Shown here: positions 19,112 through 27,761 of the stretch, piece after piece
Layout of the letters: each line of letters begins with the position of its first letter
How positions within the stretch are numbered: position 1 is the stretch's first letter
NCBI RefSeq assembly: GCF_902726645.1
Contig: NZ_CACVAO010000001.1
Location: 2,588,764 to 2,652,763, forward strand
DNA from: Halobacillus ihumii
GTDB lineage: Bacteria > Bacillota > Bacilli > Bacillales > Halobacillaceae
Length of the DNA: 64,000 nucleotides
Reading direction: 5' to 3'
Position numbers and translations under genes: made by a program
The notes under the pieces: generated by a model
Database searches by the model: none
Told to the model about the DNA's origin: nothing
The model's input: the letters and a program-made list of their open reading frames with translations, nothing else

Positions 19112-19498
19112 ATGGTGAGACCAGGGGCTTTTGATATCCAGGAAGGATGGATAGAAATAAACAAGGGTCGGGAATCCATTGATTTAGTAGTAAAAAATGA
19201 GGGAACACGCTCAATTCAAATCGGATCACATTTTCATTTTGCCGAAGTCAATCCGGGACTAGCTTTTGATAGAAAGAAAGCGATTGGGCTTCGCCTTGAC
19301 ATTCCATCAGGAACAGCTGTGCGTTTCGAGCCTGGGGAGGAAAAATCTATCACGCTCATTCCCTTTGGGGGTAAGAAGCAAGTGCACGGATTTAATAACA
19401 AAGCACATGGGTATATGGATGGACGAGGTAAACTACAAACGGAAGATAAACTCAAATCGTGGGAACAAGAGGTGAAGAGACATGAAGTTAGATCGTAA
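19112..19498 (+). CDS. ureB: Urease beta subunit UreB
   Basis: A 128-residue structural subunit. It has [55 protein letters not shown] and the end [17 protein letters not shown] precedes the ATG, and its end overlaps the ureC start by 17 bp. Length is normal for the separate-subunit (Bacillus-type) urease. Confidence 0.96.
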   Translation: MVRPGAFDIQEGWIEINKGRESIDLVVKNEGTRSIQIGSHFHFAEVNPGLAFDRKKAIGLRLDIPSGTAVRFEPGEEKSITLIPFGGKKQVHGFNNKAHGYMDGRGKLQTEDKLKSWEQEVKRHEVRS

Positions 19499-21191
19499 AC
19501 AGTATGCTGATTTATTTGGGCCGACGACGGGTGATCGTATCCGTTTAGCTGATACCGATTTGTGGATTGAAGTAGAACATAATTATACGACTTATGGCGA
19601 TGAAGCCGTTTTCGGAGGTGGAAAGACCATTCGTGATGGGATGGGGCAAAATGGTCGAGTTACTTCAAGGGAACAAGCGCTCGATCTTGTCATAACGAAT
19701 GCCTTAATTGTGGATTACACCGGCATCGTAAAAGCAGATATCGGAGTAAAAGATGGTCGTATTGTTGATATCGGGAAAGCTGGGAACCCGGACACGATGG
19801 ACGGGGTTTCACCAAACCTAGTTATAGGTACAGGGACCGAGGTTATGGCTGGAGAAGGAAAAATTATCACAGCAGGTGGAGTGGACAGTCATATTCACTT
19901 TATAGCTCCACAACAAATGGAAACCGCCATCTCCTCAGGCATTACAACTATGATTGGTGGAGGAACAGGACCCGCAACTGGGAGTAAAGCCACAACAAGC
20001 ACTTCCGGGCCTTGGCACCTGCATTGCATGCTCGAGGCGGCAGAGGATTTTCCGGTCAATGTAGGGTTTTTAGGAAAAGGCAACGCGTCAACAAAGCAGC
20101 CACTCATCGAACAAATAGAAGCAGGTGCCATTGGTTTAAAACTTCATGAAGATTGGGGATCCACACCTGCGGCGATTGAAACGTGTATGAATGTAGTTGA
20201 AGAGAACGATGTTCAAGTAGCCATTCACACAGATACATTGAATGAAGCAGGGTATCTTGAGAATACGCTTGAAGCCATTGGAAATCGTGTTATTCATACG
20301 TACCATATCGAAGGAGCAGGTGGAGGGCATGCACCAGATATCATGAAACTTGCATCCTATGCGAATATTTTACCTTCTTCTACTACACCAACGATGCCAT
20401 ACACCGAAAATACGATGGTTGAACACCTTGATATGATGATGGTCTGTCATCACCTCGATCCGAAAGCTCAAGAAGACTTAGCATTTAGTCATTCACGGAT
20501 TCGAGCTGGTACGATTGCTGCCGAAGATATACTGCATGATATAGGTGCGGCAAGTATGACATCATCAGACTCTCAAGCAATGGGGCGCGTAGGAGAAGTT
20601 CTTATTCGTACATGGCAAACAGCCGATAAGATGAAAAAACAACGGGGTCCTTTGCAAGGAGATATGCGGAGCGATAACAACCGTGTGAAACGATACATTG
20701 CCAAATACACGATTAACCCGGCCATTACGCACGGAGTCAGTCATGAAGTTGGTTCAATTGAGTCCGGGAAACTTGCTGACCTAGTACTATGGGATCCTGC
20801 ATTCTTCGGAGTGAAGCCTGAGCTTGTATTCAAGGGAGGTCATATTGCAAGGGCGCAAATGGGCGATCCAAACGCCTCCATCCCCACGCCTCAACCTGTC
20901 TTGATGCGGCAAATGTACGCTTCTTATGGCAAAGCAAATGCCTCAACATCACTGACTTTTATGTCACAATCAAGTATAGCCAATCAACTACCGGAAAAGT
21001 TAGGCTTACAAAAGAAAATAGCTCCAGTAAAACAGGTACGTCGTCTCAGTAAATTGGATATGAAGCTTAACAACTCGCTTCCTGATATCCAGATAGACCC
21101 TAAAACATACGATGTATATGCGGATGGGGAAATGCTATCTTGTGAACCAGTAAATGAACTTCCGCTAACGCAAAAGTATTTTCTATTTTAA
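19482..21191 (+). CDS. ureC: Urease alpha (catalytic) subunit UreC
   Basis: A 569-residue catalytic subunit. The nickel ligands and active site are visible: HIHFIAPQQ (two His), the carbamylated Lys in [32 protein letters not shown], the mobile flap with MMVCHHLDP and [18 protein letters not shown], and SSDSQAMGR. No ureE, ureF, ureG or ureD follows, as I know for B. subtilis, where a low-activity urease assembles without these genes. The upstream symporter and the TnrA box fit a nitrogen-scavenging role. Confidence 0.97.
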   Translation: MKLDRKQYADLFGPTTGDRIRLADTDLWIEVEHNYTTYGDEAVFGGGKTIRDGMGQNGRVTSREQALDLVITNALIVDYTGIVKADIGVKDGRIVDIGKAGNPDTMDGVSPNLVIGTGTEVMAGEGKIITAGGVDSHIHFIAPQQMETAISSGITTMIGGGTGPATGSKATTSTSGPWHLHCMLEAAEDFPVNVGFLGKGNASTKQPLIEQIEAGAIGLKLHEDWGSTPAAIETCMNVVEENDVQVAIHTDTLNEAGYLENTLEAIGNRVIHTYHIEGAGGGHAPDIMKLASYANILPSSTTPTMPYTENTMVEHLDMMMVCHHLDPKAQEDLAFSHSRIRAGTIAAEDILHDIGAASMTSSDSQAMGRVGEVLIRTWQTADKMKKQRGPLQGDMRSDNNRVKRYIAKYTINPAITHGVSHEVGSIESGKLADLVLWDPAFFGVKPELVFKGGHIARAQMGDPNASIPTPQPVLMRQMYASYGKANASTSLTFMSQSSIANQLPEKLGLQKKIAPVKQVRRLSKLDMKLNNSLPDIQIDPKTYDVYADGEMLSCEPVNELPLTQKYFLF

Positions 21192-21229
21192 ATAATAGGT
21201 GGAAAGAATGATGTCTCGATAATGGAACA

Positions 21230-21410
21230 TTACTCTTTAGATAGGTATTTATAAAACGTCGCCCTACTTACTTCGACAGTATCCAATATCTCATTAAAAC
21301 CGTATTCTTACTATCATACATCTTAAAGGCCAAATCCAACTTGGATTGGTCTTTTTTGGTCTTCCACCTTTCGCCCGCGAGCTTTTGTAGCATCATTCAG
21401 GTATATTGTC
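21230..21410 (-). pseudogene. Decayed serine recombinase (resolvase/invertase) C-terminal remnant
   Basis: Read on the minus strand, three frames together spell the end of a Tn3-type resolvase: ATKARGRK in one frame, QSKLDLAFKMYDSKN in a second, and NEILDTVEVSRATFYKYLSKE with a stop at 21230 in a third. The last block is the Hin-type helix-turn-helix. At least two frameshifts and no N-terminal catalytic domain make it a remnant. A hairpin with a T run at 21324-21357 lies inside it and may now end ureC transcription. Confidence 0.65.
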
Positions 21411-21744
21411 ACGTTCAGTCTCCGGTAAACGGCATCCAGCTACCTTGTGACTTCTAAAATCGAGTATTTGATATGGTGAGGTAAAGCTTCCTTAATGAAG
21501 CTTTTACACGTCCAGCATGTCTGGTAGGATAATAGTTTCATTTTTATAATTGTTAAACCGTTCATACTTTTCATGACAGCGTTTGCGAACAGGTTAGTCA
21601 TCGTCATTCTAGTATCGTTTCCTACTATTGTTTGCCTGCTTATGTTTGGTTGACGGTTCACGTTTAAATGGTATAGGTTAGACAATTATAGAAACGAATA
21701 TGGTTTCGTGCCATCCATAGCTTCTTAGAAAGGGAGGTACTGAA
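21411..21744. other. Intergenic region between the resolvase remnant and the fructan sensor operon
   Basis: About 330 bp with no convincing gene. An inverted repeat around 21480-21506 (GTAAAGCTTC ... GAAGCTTTTAC) is visible. A GGGAGGT site just before 21745 belongs to the kinase gene. No promoter is obvious. Confidence 0.5.
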
Positions 21745-23502
21745 GTGAATAGCATACAAAGCCGTTTGTTGCTCATGTTGCTCCTTTTTATCATTCTCCC
21801 CTATTTTCTATCTGTACTGCTCATTTATGGCTATACCAAAAATAGTGTAGAGAAGCATGAACTTGCCAATAGCCAAGAACAGATAGAAGAAAGCACAGAG
21901 GAATTGCAGCAATACCTTAATGAAATGTTGAATCTCCCTTACATATTGTACCGTGACACGGATTTGTTCCATATTTTCAAAAATGAAGTGGAAAATTCCA
22001 GCTACTTAGAAAAGAACATTAAAAATTTTTATTTGATGCGTAAAGAAATCCGCCAAGTCCGTTTCTATATGGATAAAGGGAGAGAATCAATTACGGTTTA
22101 TAACGCTATGGTTAGTGCTCGTAAGTCAAAGCCCAATTTCTTAAAGCAACTTTATATTGAACAGCTATATCAGTCGAACGTCAAGCATATCATTGAGCCG
22201 CCCCATCCTCTGGTGAATTATAACAATGCGGCAATAGTTCCACAATCTGATCATACAAAAGTAATTACCTTTCACCATAAAATAAACAATGTATTTACAG
22301 AGGAATTTCTCGGCGTCATTTCTATGGACGTTGAACTGAATAAATTCGCTCAAATTACCGATGACTTAATGCAGGAAAAAGAAGAGTCTGTGTACCTCTT
22401 GAATGAACATGATCAAGTAATTTACAGCAGTGAAACTAAGCTAATCGGTCACCCTGCTCCTGCAGCGTTAAAAGTGCAGCTGAAACAAGGAGAAGGGGAG
22501 AACAACGATATCCTCCTTTCTAAAACGTTATCAGCCCCACTAAATGAATGGAAATTAGTAAAAATCACACCTAGTGAAGTTCTGTTCCGAGAAGTGCAGC
22601 AAACAGCCTACACAAGTATTGTAGTCGGTTTAGGAGTCGGTGTCTTAGGGTTGATAATGATCAGTTTGATTACCTATAAAATCACCAGTCCGATCCAGCA
22701 GCTCACCAGAAAAGTACGCACCATTGAAGGTGGGTATACCGAGGTGCCTTTTGATAACAGAAGACATGATGAGATTGGTTATTTAGAAAAGCATATGAAA
22801 GAAATGATGGAACGTATTAATCTTCACATTGATCGTGAATATAAGCTGGAAATTGAGAATAAAGAGAACCAGTTTCGGGCCTTAAAATCACAAGTGAATC
22901 CTCATTTCTTATTCAATGCTCTTCAGTCAATTGGTGCTGTAGCTTTACGATCAAATGCTTCAAATGTATACCAGCTAGTGACATCCTTATCAAAAATGAT
23001 GCGATATTCTATGCAGGCGAATGAATGGGTACAAGTCAAAGAAGAAATGAAGTATATAGAAAGCTACCTCTTCCTTCAAAAGGAACGCTTTCGTAATAAA
23101 ATTCATTATTCGGTACAAATAAGCCCTAAGGTCTTAGAGATTAATATTCCCAGCATGATTCTGCAGCCTCTTGTTGAAAATTTCTTTAAGCACAGTTACG
23201 AAGAGGGCTTTACCGATGCTCAATTGACAATTTCCGGGGAAATAAATGACGGATTCCTTCATTTTATAGTAGAAGATGACGGAGCCAGCCTGACAGACAA
23301 AGAGCTTCAAGAATTACGAAACAACATATATACCTCCACTCAAAAAGGGGCGTATGGAAAAGAACATATAGGTTTGAAAAATATCCACGACCGGCTTGTC
23401 CTTAATTACGGAGAAAAAGCGGGGATTAAAGTGGATACGAACCAGGAACAGGATTTTGTAGTGGAGATTTTCATTCCTGTCGAAAACCAGATCGCTGAAT
23501 AA
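21745..23502 (+). CDS. Sensor histidine kinase, YesM/LytS type
   Basis: A 585-residue membrane sensor. An N-terminal helix (about 8-28) and a second one (about 288-310) enclose an extracellular sensor domain, followed by a HAMP linker (SPIQQLTRKVRTIEGG). Next is the His_kinase region with the phospho-acceptor His in QVNPHFLFNALQSIG, and then an ATPase domain (LVENFFKHSYEEG, IGLKNIHDRL). It starts at GTG 21745 after GGGAGG. It heads an operon with a response regulator and a sugar-binding lipoprotein, just upstream of levansucrase, so a carbohydrate signal is likely. Confidence 0.88.
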   Translation: MNSIQSRLLLMLLLFIILPYFLSVLLIYGYTKNSVEKHELANSQEQIEESTEELQQYLNEMLNLPYILYRDTDLFHIFKNEVENSSYLEKNIKNFYLMRKEIRQVRFYMDKGRESITVYNAMVSARKSKPNFLKQLYIEQLYQSNVKHIIEPPHPLVNYNNAAIVPQSDHTKVITFHHKINNVFTEEFLGVISMDVELNKFAQITDDLMQEKEESVYLLNEHDQVIYSSETKLIGHPAPAALKVQLKQGEGENNDILLSKTLSAPLNEWKLVKITPSEVLFREVQQTAYTSIVVGLGVGVLGLIMISLITYKITSPIQQLTRKVRTIEGGYTEVPFDNRRHDEIGYLEKHMKEMMERINLHIDREYKLEIENKENQFRALKSQVNPHFLFNALQSIGAVALRSNASNVYQLVTSLSKMMRYSMQANEWVQVKEEMKYIESYLFLQKERFRNKIHYSVQISPKVLEINIPSMILQPLVENFFKHSYEEGFTDAQLTISGEINDGFLHFIVEDDGASLTDKELQELRNNIYTSTQKGAYGKEHIGLKNIHDRLVLNYGEKAGIKVDTNQEQDFVVEIFIPVENQIAE

Positions 23503-23540
23503 CACTCAAAAATGAATTATTTATAAAGGAGGAAAAAGGT

Positions 23541-24719
23541 GTGAAGGTGTTAATTGTAGACGATGAAGTGAATGTACTTGAAGTTATTCGATTCTTAGGT
23601 GAATGGGAAATTCACGGTGTAACGAAGATTTTAGAAGCAAGTCAAGGAGAAGAGGCAAAAGCAATTATCGAGGGAGAAAGTCCTGAAATCATTTTTACTG
23701 ATATTAAAATGCCTGGAATGAACGGGATGGAACTCATTCAATGGCTCGATTCGATTTCCTATAAAGGGAAAGTCATCTTTATAACAGGATATTATGATTA
23801 CTCGTTCATGCGCCATGCCATCAAGCTTAATAGCTTTGATTATTTGCTGAAGCCAATAGAAGCTGGTGCTTTTAATGAAACCTTGAAGGAGGCTGTCGAG
23901 ACCTTGAGAAAGGAAGAGCAAGAACATCAATCAGTAGAAGAGGATTACGTTCATTTAAAACTGGACAAGATCGTTACCTCCGCTTGTATGGGAAAACCCT
24001 TTGACGTGAATGATCTTCTGCCTTCCCTTCCTGCAGCACAGCATTATGTAATGACATTGCTTTCTTTTTATCATATGCATCATGCGGAACCTTACGTGAG
24101 ATCCTTGGCAGATAAACTCACACAGCAAAAACTGGGAAATGCATTCTCGCTTAGAAACGACCGCAACTTTTGTCTTGTTTTAACTTTGGAGAATGAATGG
24201 TTAACGGTAGAAAAATGGATGAGTGAACATATCGATATCCCAGTCCGGCTTGTGTCCAGTGAACACCCGCAGCCGTTAAGGAAACTGTCGAGTTCATTCC
24301 GTAATCTGCGGGAAGCCATGGACGATCATCAGTACAGGTCCATTCATCGCCTGGAAGATTTAGATATCGCTAGCCGTATGAAAGATATCGTATCCTATGT
24401 GGATAACTATTATATGGAAGAGTTGAGTTTGGAGAAGTTATCGAAGCTATTCTTCTTTAGCCGTGAGCATATTTCCCGAAAGTTCAAACAGGAGACTGGT
24501 CTACCTTTAACGAAATACGTAACGAAACTCAGAATCAATCAGGCAAAGTGCTGGTTAAGGGAAACCGATGAAACGATTTACTCTATCTCTTTAATGCTGG
24601 GTTATCAGGATGAGAAATATTTCTCCAAACTGTTTAAGAAGGTAACAGGTTTAACTCCTTTCGAGTTTAGGAACGGTGACGGGATGGAGTTGCGCGGAGA
24701 ACATTCAGCTTATGCATGA
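23541..24719 (+). CDS. Response regulator with AraC-type DNA-binding domain (YesN-like)
   Basis: A 392-residue regulator. The receiver domain has VLIVDDE, the phospho-acceptor Asp in FTDIKMPGMNG (about residue 56) and the Lys in YLLKPIE. The C-terminal 100 residues carry two helix-turn-helix units of the AraC type (LEKLSKLFFFSREHISRKFKQ and IYSISLMLGYQDEKYFSKLFKK, then GLTPFEFR). It starts at GTG 23541 after AAAGGAGG. It is 38 bp after the kinase and 18 bp before the binding-protein gene. The direct repeats upstream of sacB are a plausible target. Confidence 0.9.
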   Translation: MKVLIVDDEVNVLEVIRFLGEWEIHGVTKILEASQGEEAKAIIEGESPEIIFTDIKMPGMNGMELIQWLDSISYKGKVIFITGYYDYSFMRHAIKLNSFDYLLKPIEAGAFNETLKEAVETLRKEEQEHQSVEEDYVHLKLDKIVTSACMGKPFDVNDLLPSLPAAQHYVMTLLSFYHMHHAEPYVRSLADKLTQQKLGNAFSLRNDRNFCLVLTLENEWLTVEKWMSEHIDIPVRLVSSEHPQPLRKLSSSFRNLREAMDDHQYRSIHRLEDLDIASRMKDIVSYVDNYYMEELSLEKLSKLFFFSREHISRKFKQETGLPLTKYVTKLRINQAKCWLRETDETIYSISLMLGYQDEKYFSKLFKKVTGLTPFEFRNGDGMELRGEHSAYA

Positions 24720-24737
24720 AAACTCTGAGGTGATGGC

Positions 24738-26003
24738 ATGAAAAAAAAGATTCTTCATATCAGTCTGATTGTTTTGCTTCTTTCTGCCTGCCAGCCCAAT
24801 TCACCGTTAGAAGAACTACCAAAGGAACAAAAAAGGGTCATCTTGAAAATACGTAATCCTAAAATCGAAATTGCTTCTCCTTTTGAAGAAATGGTTCAGG
24901 CTTATGAAGAAGAGCATCCCCATGTCGAAATCAAGGTTCATACAGTGGGAGGGGCATTGGATGATTTCTCTGACTTGAAAGCCCAAATGGCATCTGGAGA
25001 GGGGCCGGACATTTTCACGAATCCCGGTTATGAAAGCGCCAGGTTATGGAAAAATTACTTAGAAGATCTCTCGGATCAGCCCTGGGTTAGTAAAGCCTAT
25101 GAAGATTCTCTAGCCCCTATAACGATCGATGGCAGCGTTTACGGAATGCCGATGAACTTGGAAGGATATGGTTTCATTTATAACAAAGACCTATTTACTG
25201 AAGCTGGCATAGAATCTCTTCCTTCTACTTTATCTGAGTTAAAAGCTGCAGCAGAGAAGTTGCAAAAGGCTGGAATTACCCCATTTGCTACTGGATATTA
25301 TGAAAAATGGAAGCTCGGCGATCACTTGATCAATATTGCTTTTGCCCGGCAGGAGGATCCTGCTGCTTTTATACAAGGATTAAATAACGGGACAAATTCT
25401 ATTGAAAACAATCCAAAATTCAAGAACCTCATAGAGTTACTTGATGTCACAGTTAAGTACGGAGGTAAAGACCCTCTATCCACCGATTACACGATGGAGA
25501 TCCATAAGTTCACATCTGGAAAAGCAGCCATGATTCTCCAGGGCAATTGGATCCAGCCTATGATTGACCAACGTGCTCCGCACATGAATATTGGCATTAT
25601 CCCCGTTATGATTAATAATCATCAGGGAGAAAATACGTTAATCGTCAATACTCCGAGTTACTGGGTGGTCAATAAACAAACCACTCCGGAAAAAAAGAAA
25701 GAAGCGAAAAGATTTTTGAATTGGATGGTCCATTCGAAACAAGGACAGCGGTATATGACCGAGGAGCTTCGGTTTATCCCTGCTTTTAAACACCTTGATG
25801 CAGAGGAATCCGGTCCGCTTGCCCAAACCATCATGCAATACTATAAGCATGACCGTACAGTATCCTCCAATTGGATTAACTTCCCTACCGGAATACGGGA
25901 AGAATTCGGACATGCTACCCAACAGTATATAAAAAATGAACTGAACCGCCAGCAGTTGCTGCATGCCTATCAGGAATCCTGGGAGCAAGCTCAGAGACAG
26001 TGA
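24738..26003 (+). CDS. Sugar-binding lipoprotein (ABC family 1 type) without cognate permeases
   Basis: A 421-residue MalE-like extracellular binding protein. The signal peptide ends in the lipobox LLSAC (Cys near residue 18), so the protein is anchored to the outer face of the membrane. It has the family features PDIFTNPGYESARLW, YGMPMNLEGYGFIYNKDLF and FTSGKAAMILQGNW. No permease or ATPase genes accompany it; it sits in the operon of the kinase and regulator and is closed off by a terminator. It may act as co-sensor for the kinase, as XylFII does for a LytS kinase in Clostridium. Transport with unlinked permeases is the alternative. Confidence 0.85.
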   Translation: MKKKILHISLIVLLLSACQPNSPLEELPKEQKRVILKIRNPKIEIASPFEEMVQAYEEEHPHVEIKVHTVGGALDDFSDLKAQMASGEGPDIFTNPGYESARLWKNYLEDLSDQPWVSKAYEDSLAPITIDGSVYGMPMNLEGYGFIYNKDLFTEAGIESLPSTLSELKAAAEKLQKAGITPFATGYYEKWKLGDHLINIAFARQEDPAAFIQGLNNGTNSIENNPKFKNLIELLDVTVKYGGKDPLSTDYTMEIHKFTSGKAAMILQGNWIQPMIDQRAPHMNIGIIPVMINNHQGENTLIVNTPSYWVVNKQTTPEKKKEAKRFLNWMVHSKQGQRYMTEELRFIPAFKHLDAEESGPLAQTIMQYYKHDRTVSSNWINFPTGIREEFGHATQQYIKNELNRQQLLHAYQESWEQAQRQ

Positions 26004-26024
26004 GCATGCTCCCAGGATTTTTTT
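25978..26024 (+). terminator. Terminator of the sensor operon
   Basis: A long stem (CCTGGGAGCAAGCTC with GAGCATGCTCCCAGG, one internal mismatch) is followed by seven Ts. It overlaps the last codons of the binding-protein gene and separates it from sacB. Confidence 0.9.
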
Positions 26025-26061
26025 GATTCGATCTGTTAATTCTACCTCATCAATTCACAAC

Positions 26062-26113
26062 TAAATTCGTATCAATTTCGCCCATATCCAATTTCGTAAA
26101 ACTTTCTTATACT
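26062..26113 (+). promoter_or_regulatory. Direct repeats and -10 box upstream of sacB
   Basis: Three similar elements, AAATTCGTA, CAATTTCGCC and CAATTTCGTA, have their TTCG cores at 26066, 26077 and 26093. A -10 box TATACT (26108-26113) follows, but there is no good -35 at the right distance. This looks like an activator-dependent promoter and is the natural candidate site for the upstream AraC-type regulator. No SacY-type RNA antiterminator hairpin is visible in the leader. Confidence 0.55.
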
Positions 26114-26165
26114 TTTAATTGTACTTAGGTCGGGCCTGACAAAACCCATTTTAAGGAGGAAGAAC

Positions 26166-27656
26166 ATGCATCTAAAACGTCTTGCCAAGCAAGCGACGGT
26201 ATTGACACTCAGCACGGTCATTTTAGTAGGGGGGAGTGGTCTCGCTCATGCAGAGCCAAAAGACCCCAAAGATTATAGAGAGGATTATGGCATTTCACAT
26301 ATTACGCGTGCTGATATGAAGGATATGGTCAAACAGCATGGGGATAAGGATTATACGGTACCAGAGTTCGACGCCTCAACGATTCAAAATATTCCTTCCG
26401 CCACAAGGATTAATGAAAATGGAAAAGAGATTAAACTGGATGTGTGGGATACATGGCCTCTTCAAAACGCGGACGGAACTGTGGCCGAATATAAGGGCTA
26501 TCATATTCTATTCGGTTTAGCCGGTAAACCTGGAAATCCTGAGGACACATTTATTTACCTGTTTTATAAAAAAACAGATGAATCATCAATTGATGCCTGG
26601 AAAAATGCTGGACGTGTATTTGACCCAAACGATAAATACGAAGCAAATGATAAATACTTAAAAAATCAGTCAGAAGAATGGTCTGGTTCCGCTACGTTTA
26701 CGTCTGAAGGAGAAATTCGTCTATTCTATACAAATCGTACCGATTTTAACGTAGATAAAGGGCTTTACGGAAAACAGACATTGACTACAGCACAAGTAAA
26801 TATCTCTGAACCAAAGGCTGGAACCCTTCAAGTGGACGGTGTTGAAGATCATAAATCAATCTTTGAAGGCGGCGACGGGTCCGTTTATCAAAATGTCCAG
26901 CAGGCTTTTGGAGGAGAGACTATAAACTGGAAGGAGAATCATACTTTAAGAGACCCTCATTATATTGAGGAAAATGGTCACAAGTATCTTGTGTTTGAAG
27001 CCAATACAGGAACAAGCTATGGGTACTCTGGAGAAAAGTCTCTTTACAATCAAGTTTATTACGGAAACAGCAACCATTTCTTCCAGAATGAAAAAGATTG
27101 GCTCTTAAATAGTCCAGAAAAAGAATATGCTCAGATCGCGAATGGTGCTGTTGGAATTATTGAAATTACAGACGATTATGAATTGAAAAAAGTCATGAAG
27201 CCTTTGATTGCTTCTAATACCGTAACTGATGAAATTGAACGCCCAAATATTTTCGAAAAAGATGGTAAATGGTATCTTTTCACAAGTACCCGTGGATCTA
27301 AGATGACGATTGAAGGTGTTGATGACGAAGATATCTACTTGCTTGGTTATGTAGCAAACTCTCTAACTGGCAAATTTAAACCGATGAACAAAACAGGTAT
27401 TGTCCTTCACCACGACGTAGATCCATATGATATCACTTGGACTTATGCGCACTACGTCATCCCACAAGAAGGTACAGACGAGGCTGTAGTGACAAGTTAT
27501 ATGACAAACAGAGGATACTTCGAAGATCACAAATCCACGTTTGCTCCAAGCTTTAAGATCGAGCTGAATGGTAAGAAATCATCTGTTGTAGAAGATAGCA
27601 TTCTTAAGCAAGGTCAAATTACACTTCATGATGAAGACGACCGTAATGATGATTAA
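26166..27656 (+). CDS. sacB: Levansucrase SacB (GH68), secreted
   Basis: SacB splits sucrose outside the cell and builds levan from the fructose. The 496-residue precursor has a signal peptide ending near AHA (residues 28-30). The three catalytic residues are present: the nucleophile Asp in VWDTWPLQN, the transition-state Asp in LRDPHY and the acid/base Glu in VTDEIERPN. EWSGSATF, YGKQTLTTAQVN and SYMTNRGYF also match. It is some 23 residues longer than the B. subtilis enzyme, partly an acidic tail (HDEDDRNDD) that suits a salty habitat. Start ATG 26166 follows AAGGAGG. Confidence 0.97.
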   Translation: MHLKRLAKQATVLTLSTVILVGGSGLAHAEPKDPKDYREDYGISHITRADMKDMVKQHGDKDYTVPEFDASTIQNIPSATRINENGKEIKLDVWDTWPLQNADGTVAEYKGYHILFGLAGKPGNPEDTFIYLFYKKTDESSIDAWKNAGRVFDPNDKYEANDKYLKNQSEEWSGSATFTSEGEIRLFYTNRTDFNVDKGLYGKQTLTTAQVNISEPKAGTLQVDGVEDHKSIFEGGDGSVYQNVQQAFGGETINWKENHTLRDPHYIEENGHKYLVFEANTGTSYGYSGEKSLYNQVYYGNSNHFFQNEKDWLLNSPEKEYAQIANGAVGIIEITDDYELKKVMKPLIASNTVTDEIERPNIFEKDGKWYLFTSTRGSKMTIEGVDDEDIYLLGYVANSLTGKFKPMNKTGIVLHHDVDPYDITWTYAHYVIPQEGTDEAVVTSYMTNRGYFEDHKSTFAPSFKIELNGKKSSVVEDSILKQGQITLHDEDDRNDD

Positions 27657-27692
27657 TAAACATCATTAGTCATTGATAAGAAATCAAGAGAA

Positions 27693-27724
27693 GAAAATGC
27701 CGGCCTCCCATCGGCATTTTCTTT
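27693..27724 (+). terminator. Hairpin between sacB and levB
   Basis: A 10-bp stem (GAAAATGCCG with CGGCATTTTC) is followed by a short T-rich run. It can end sacB transcripts; partial read-through into levB is possible, since levB has no obvious promoter in the remaining 40 bp. Confidence 0.75.
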
Positions 27725-27761
27725 TTCTATATCATAAGCAAAAATATGGAGGTAAGGAAAC

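Noticed and set aside
21324..21357. Dedicated terminator for ureC
   Set aside because: The hairpin and T run coincide with the coding of the resolvase remnant (QSKLDLAFK region), so it may be accidental; listed only inside that entry.
26024..26165. SacY/SacT-type RNA antiterminator before sacB
   Set aside because: No RAT-like hairpin overlapping a terminator is present in the leader; only direct repeats and a -10 box are seen.
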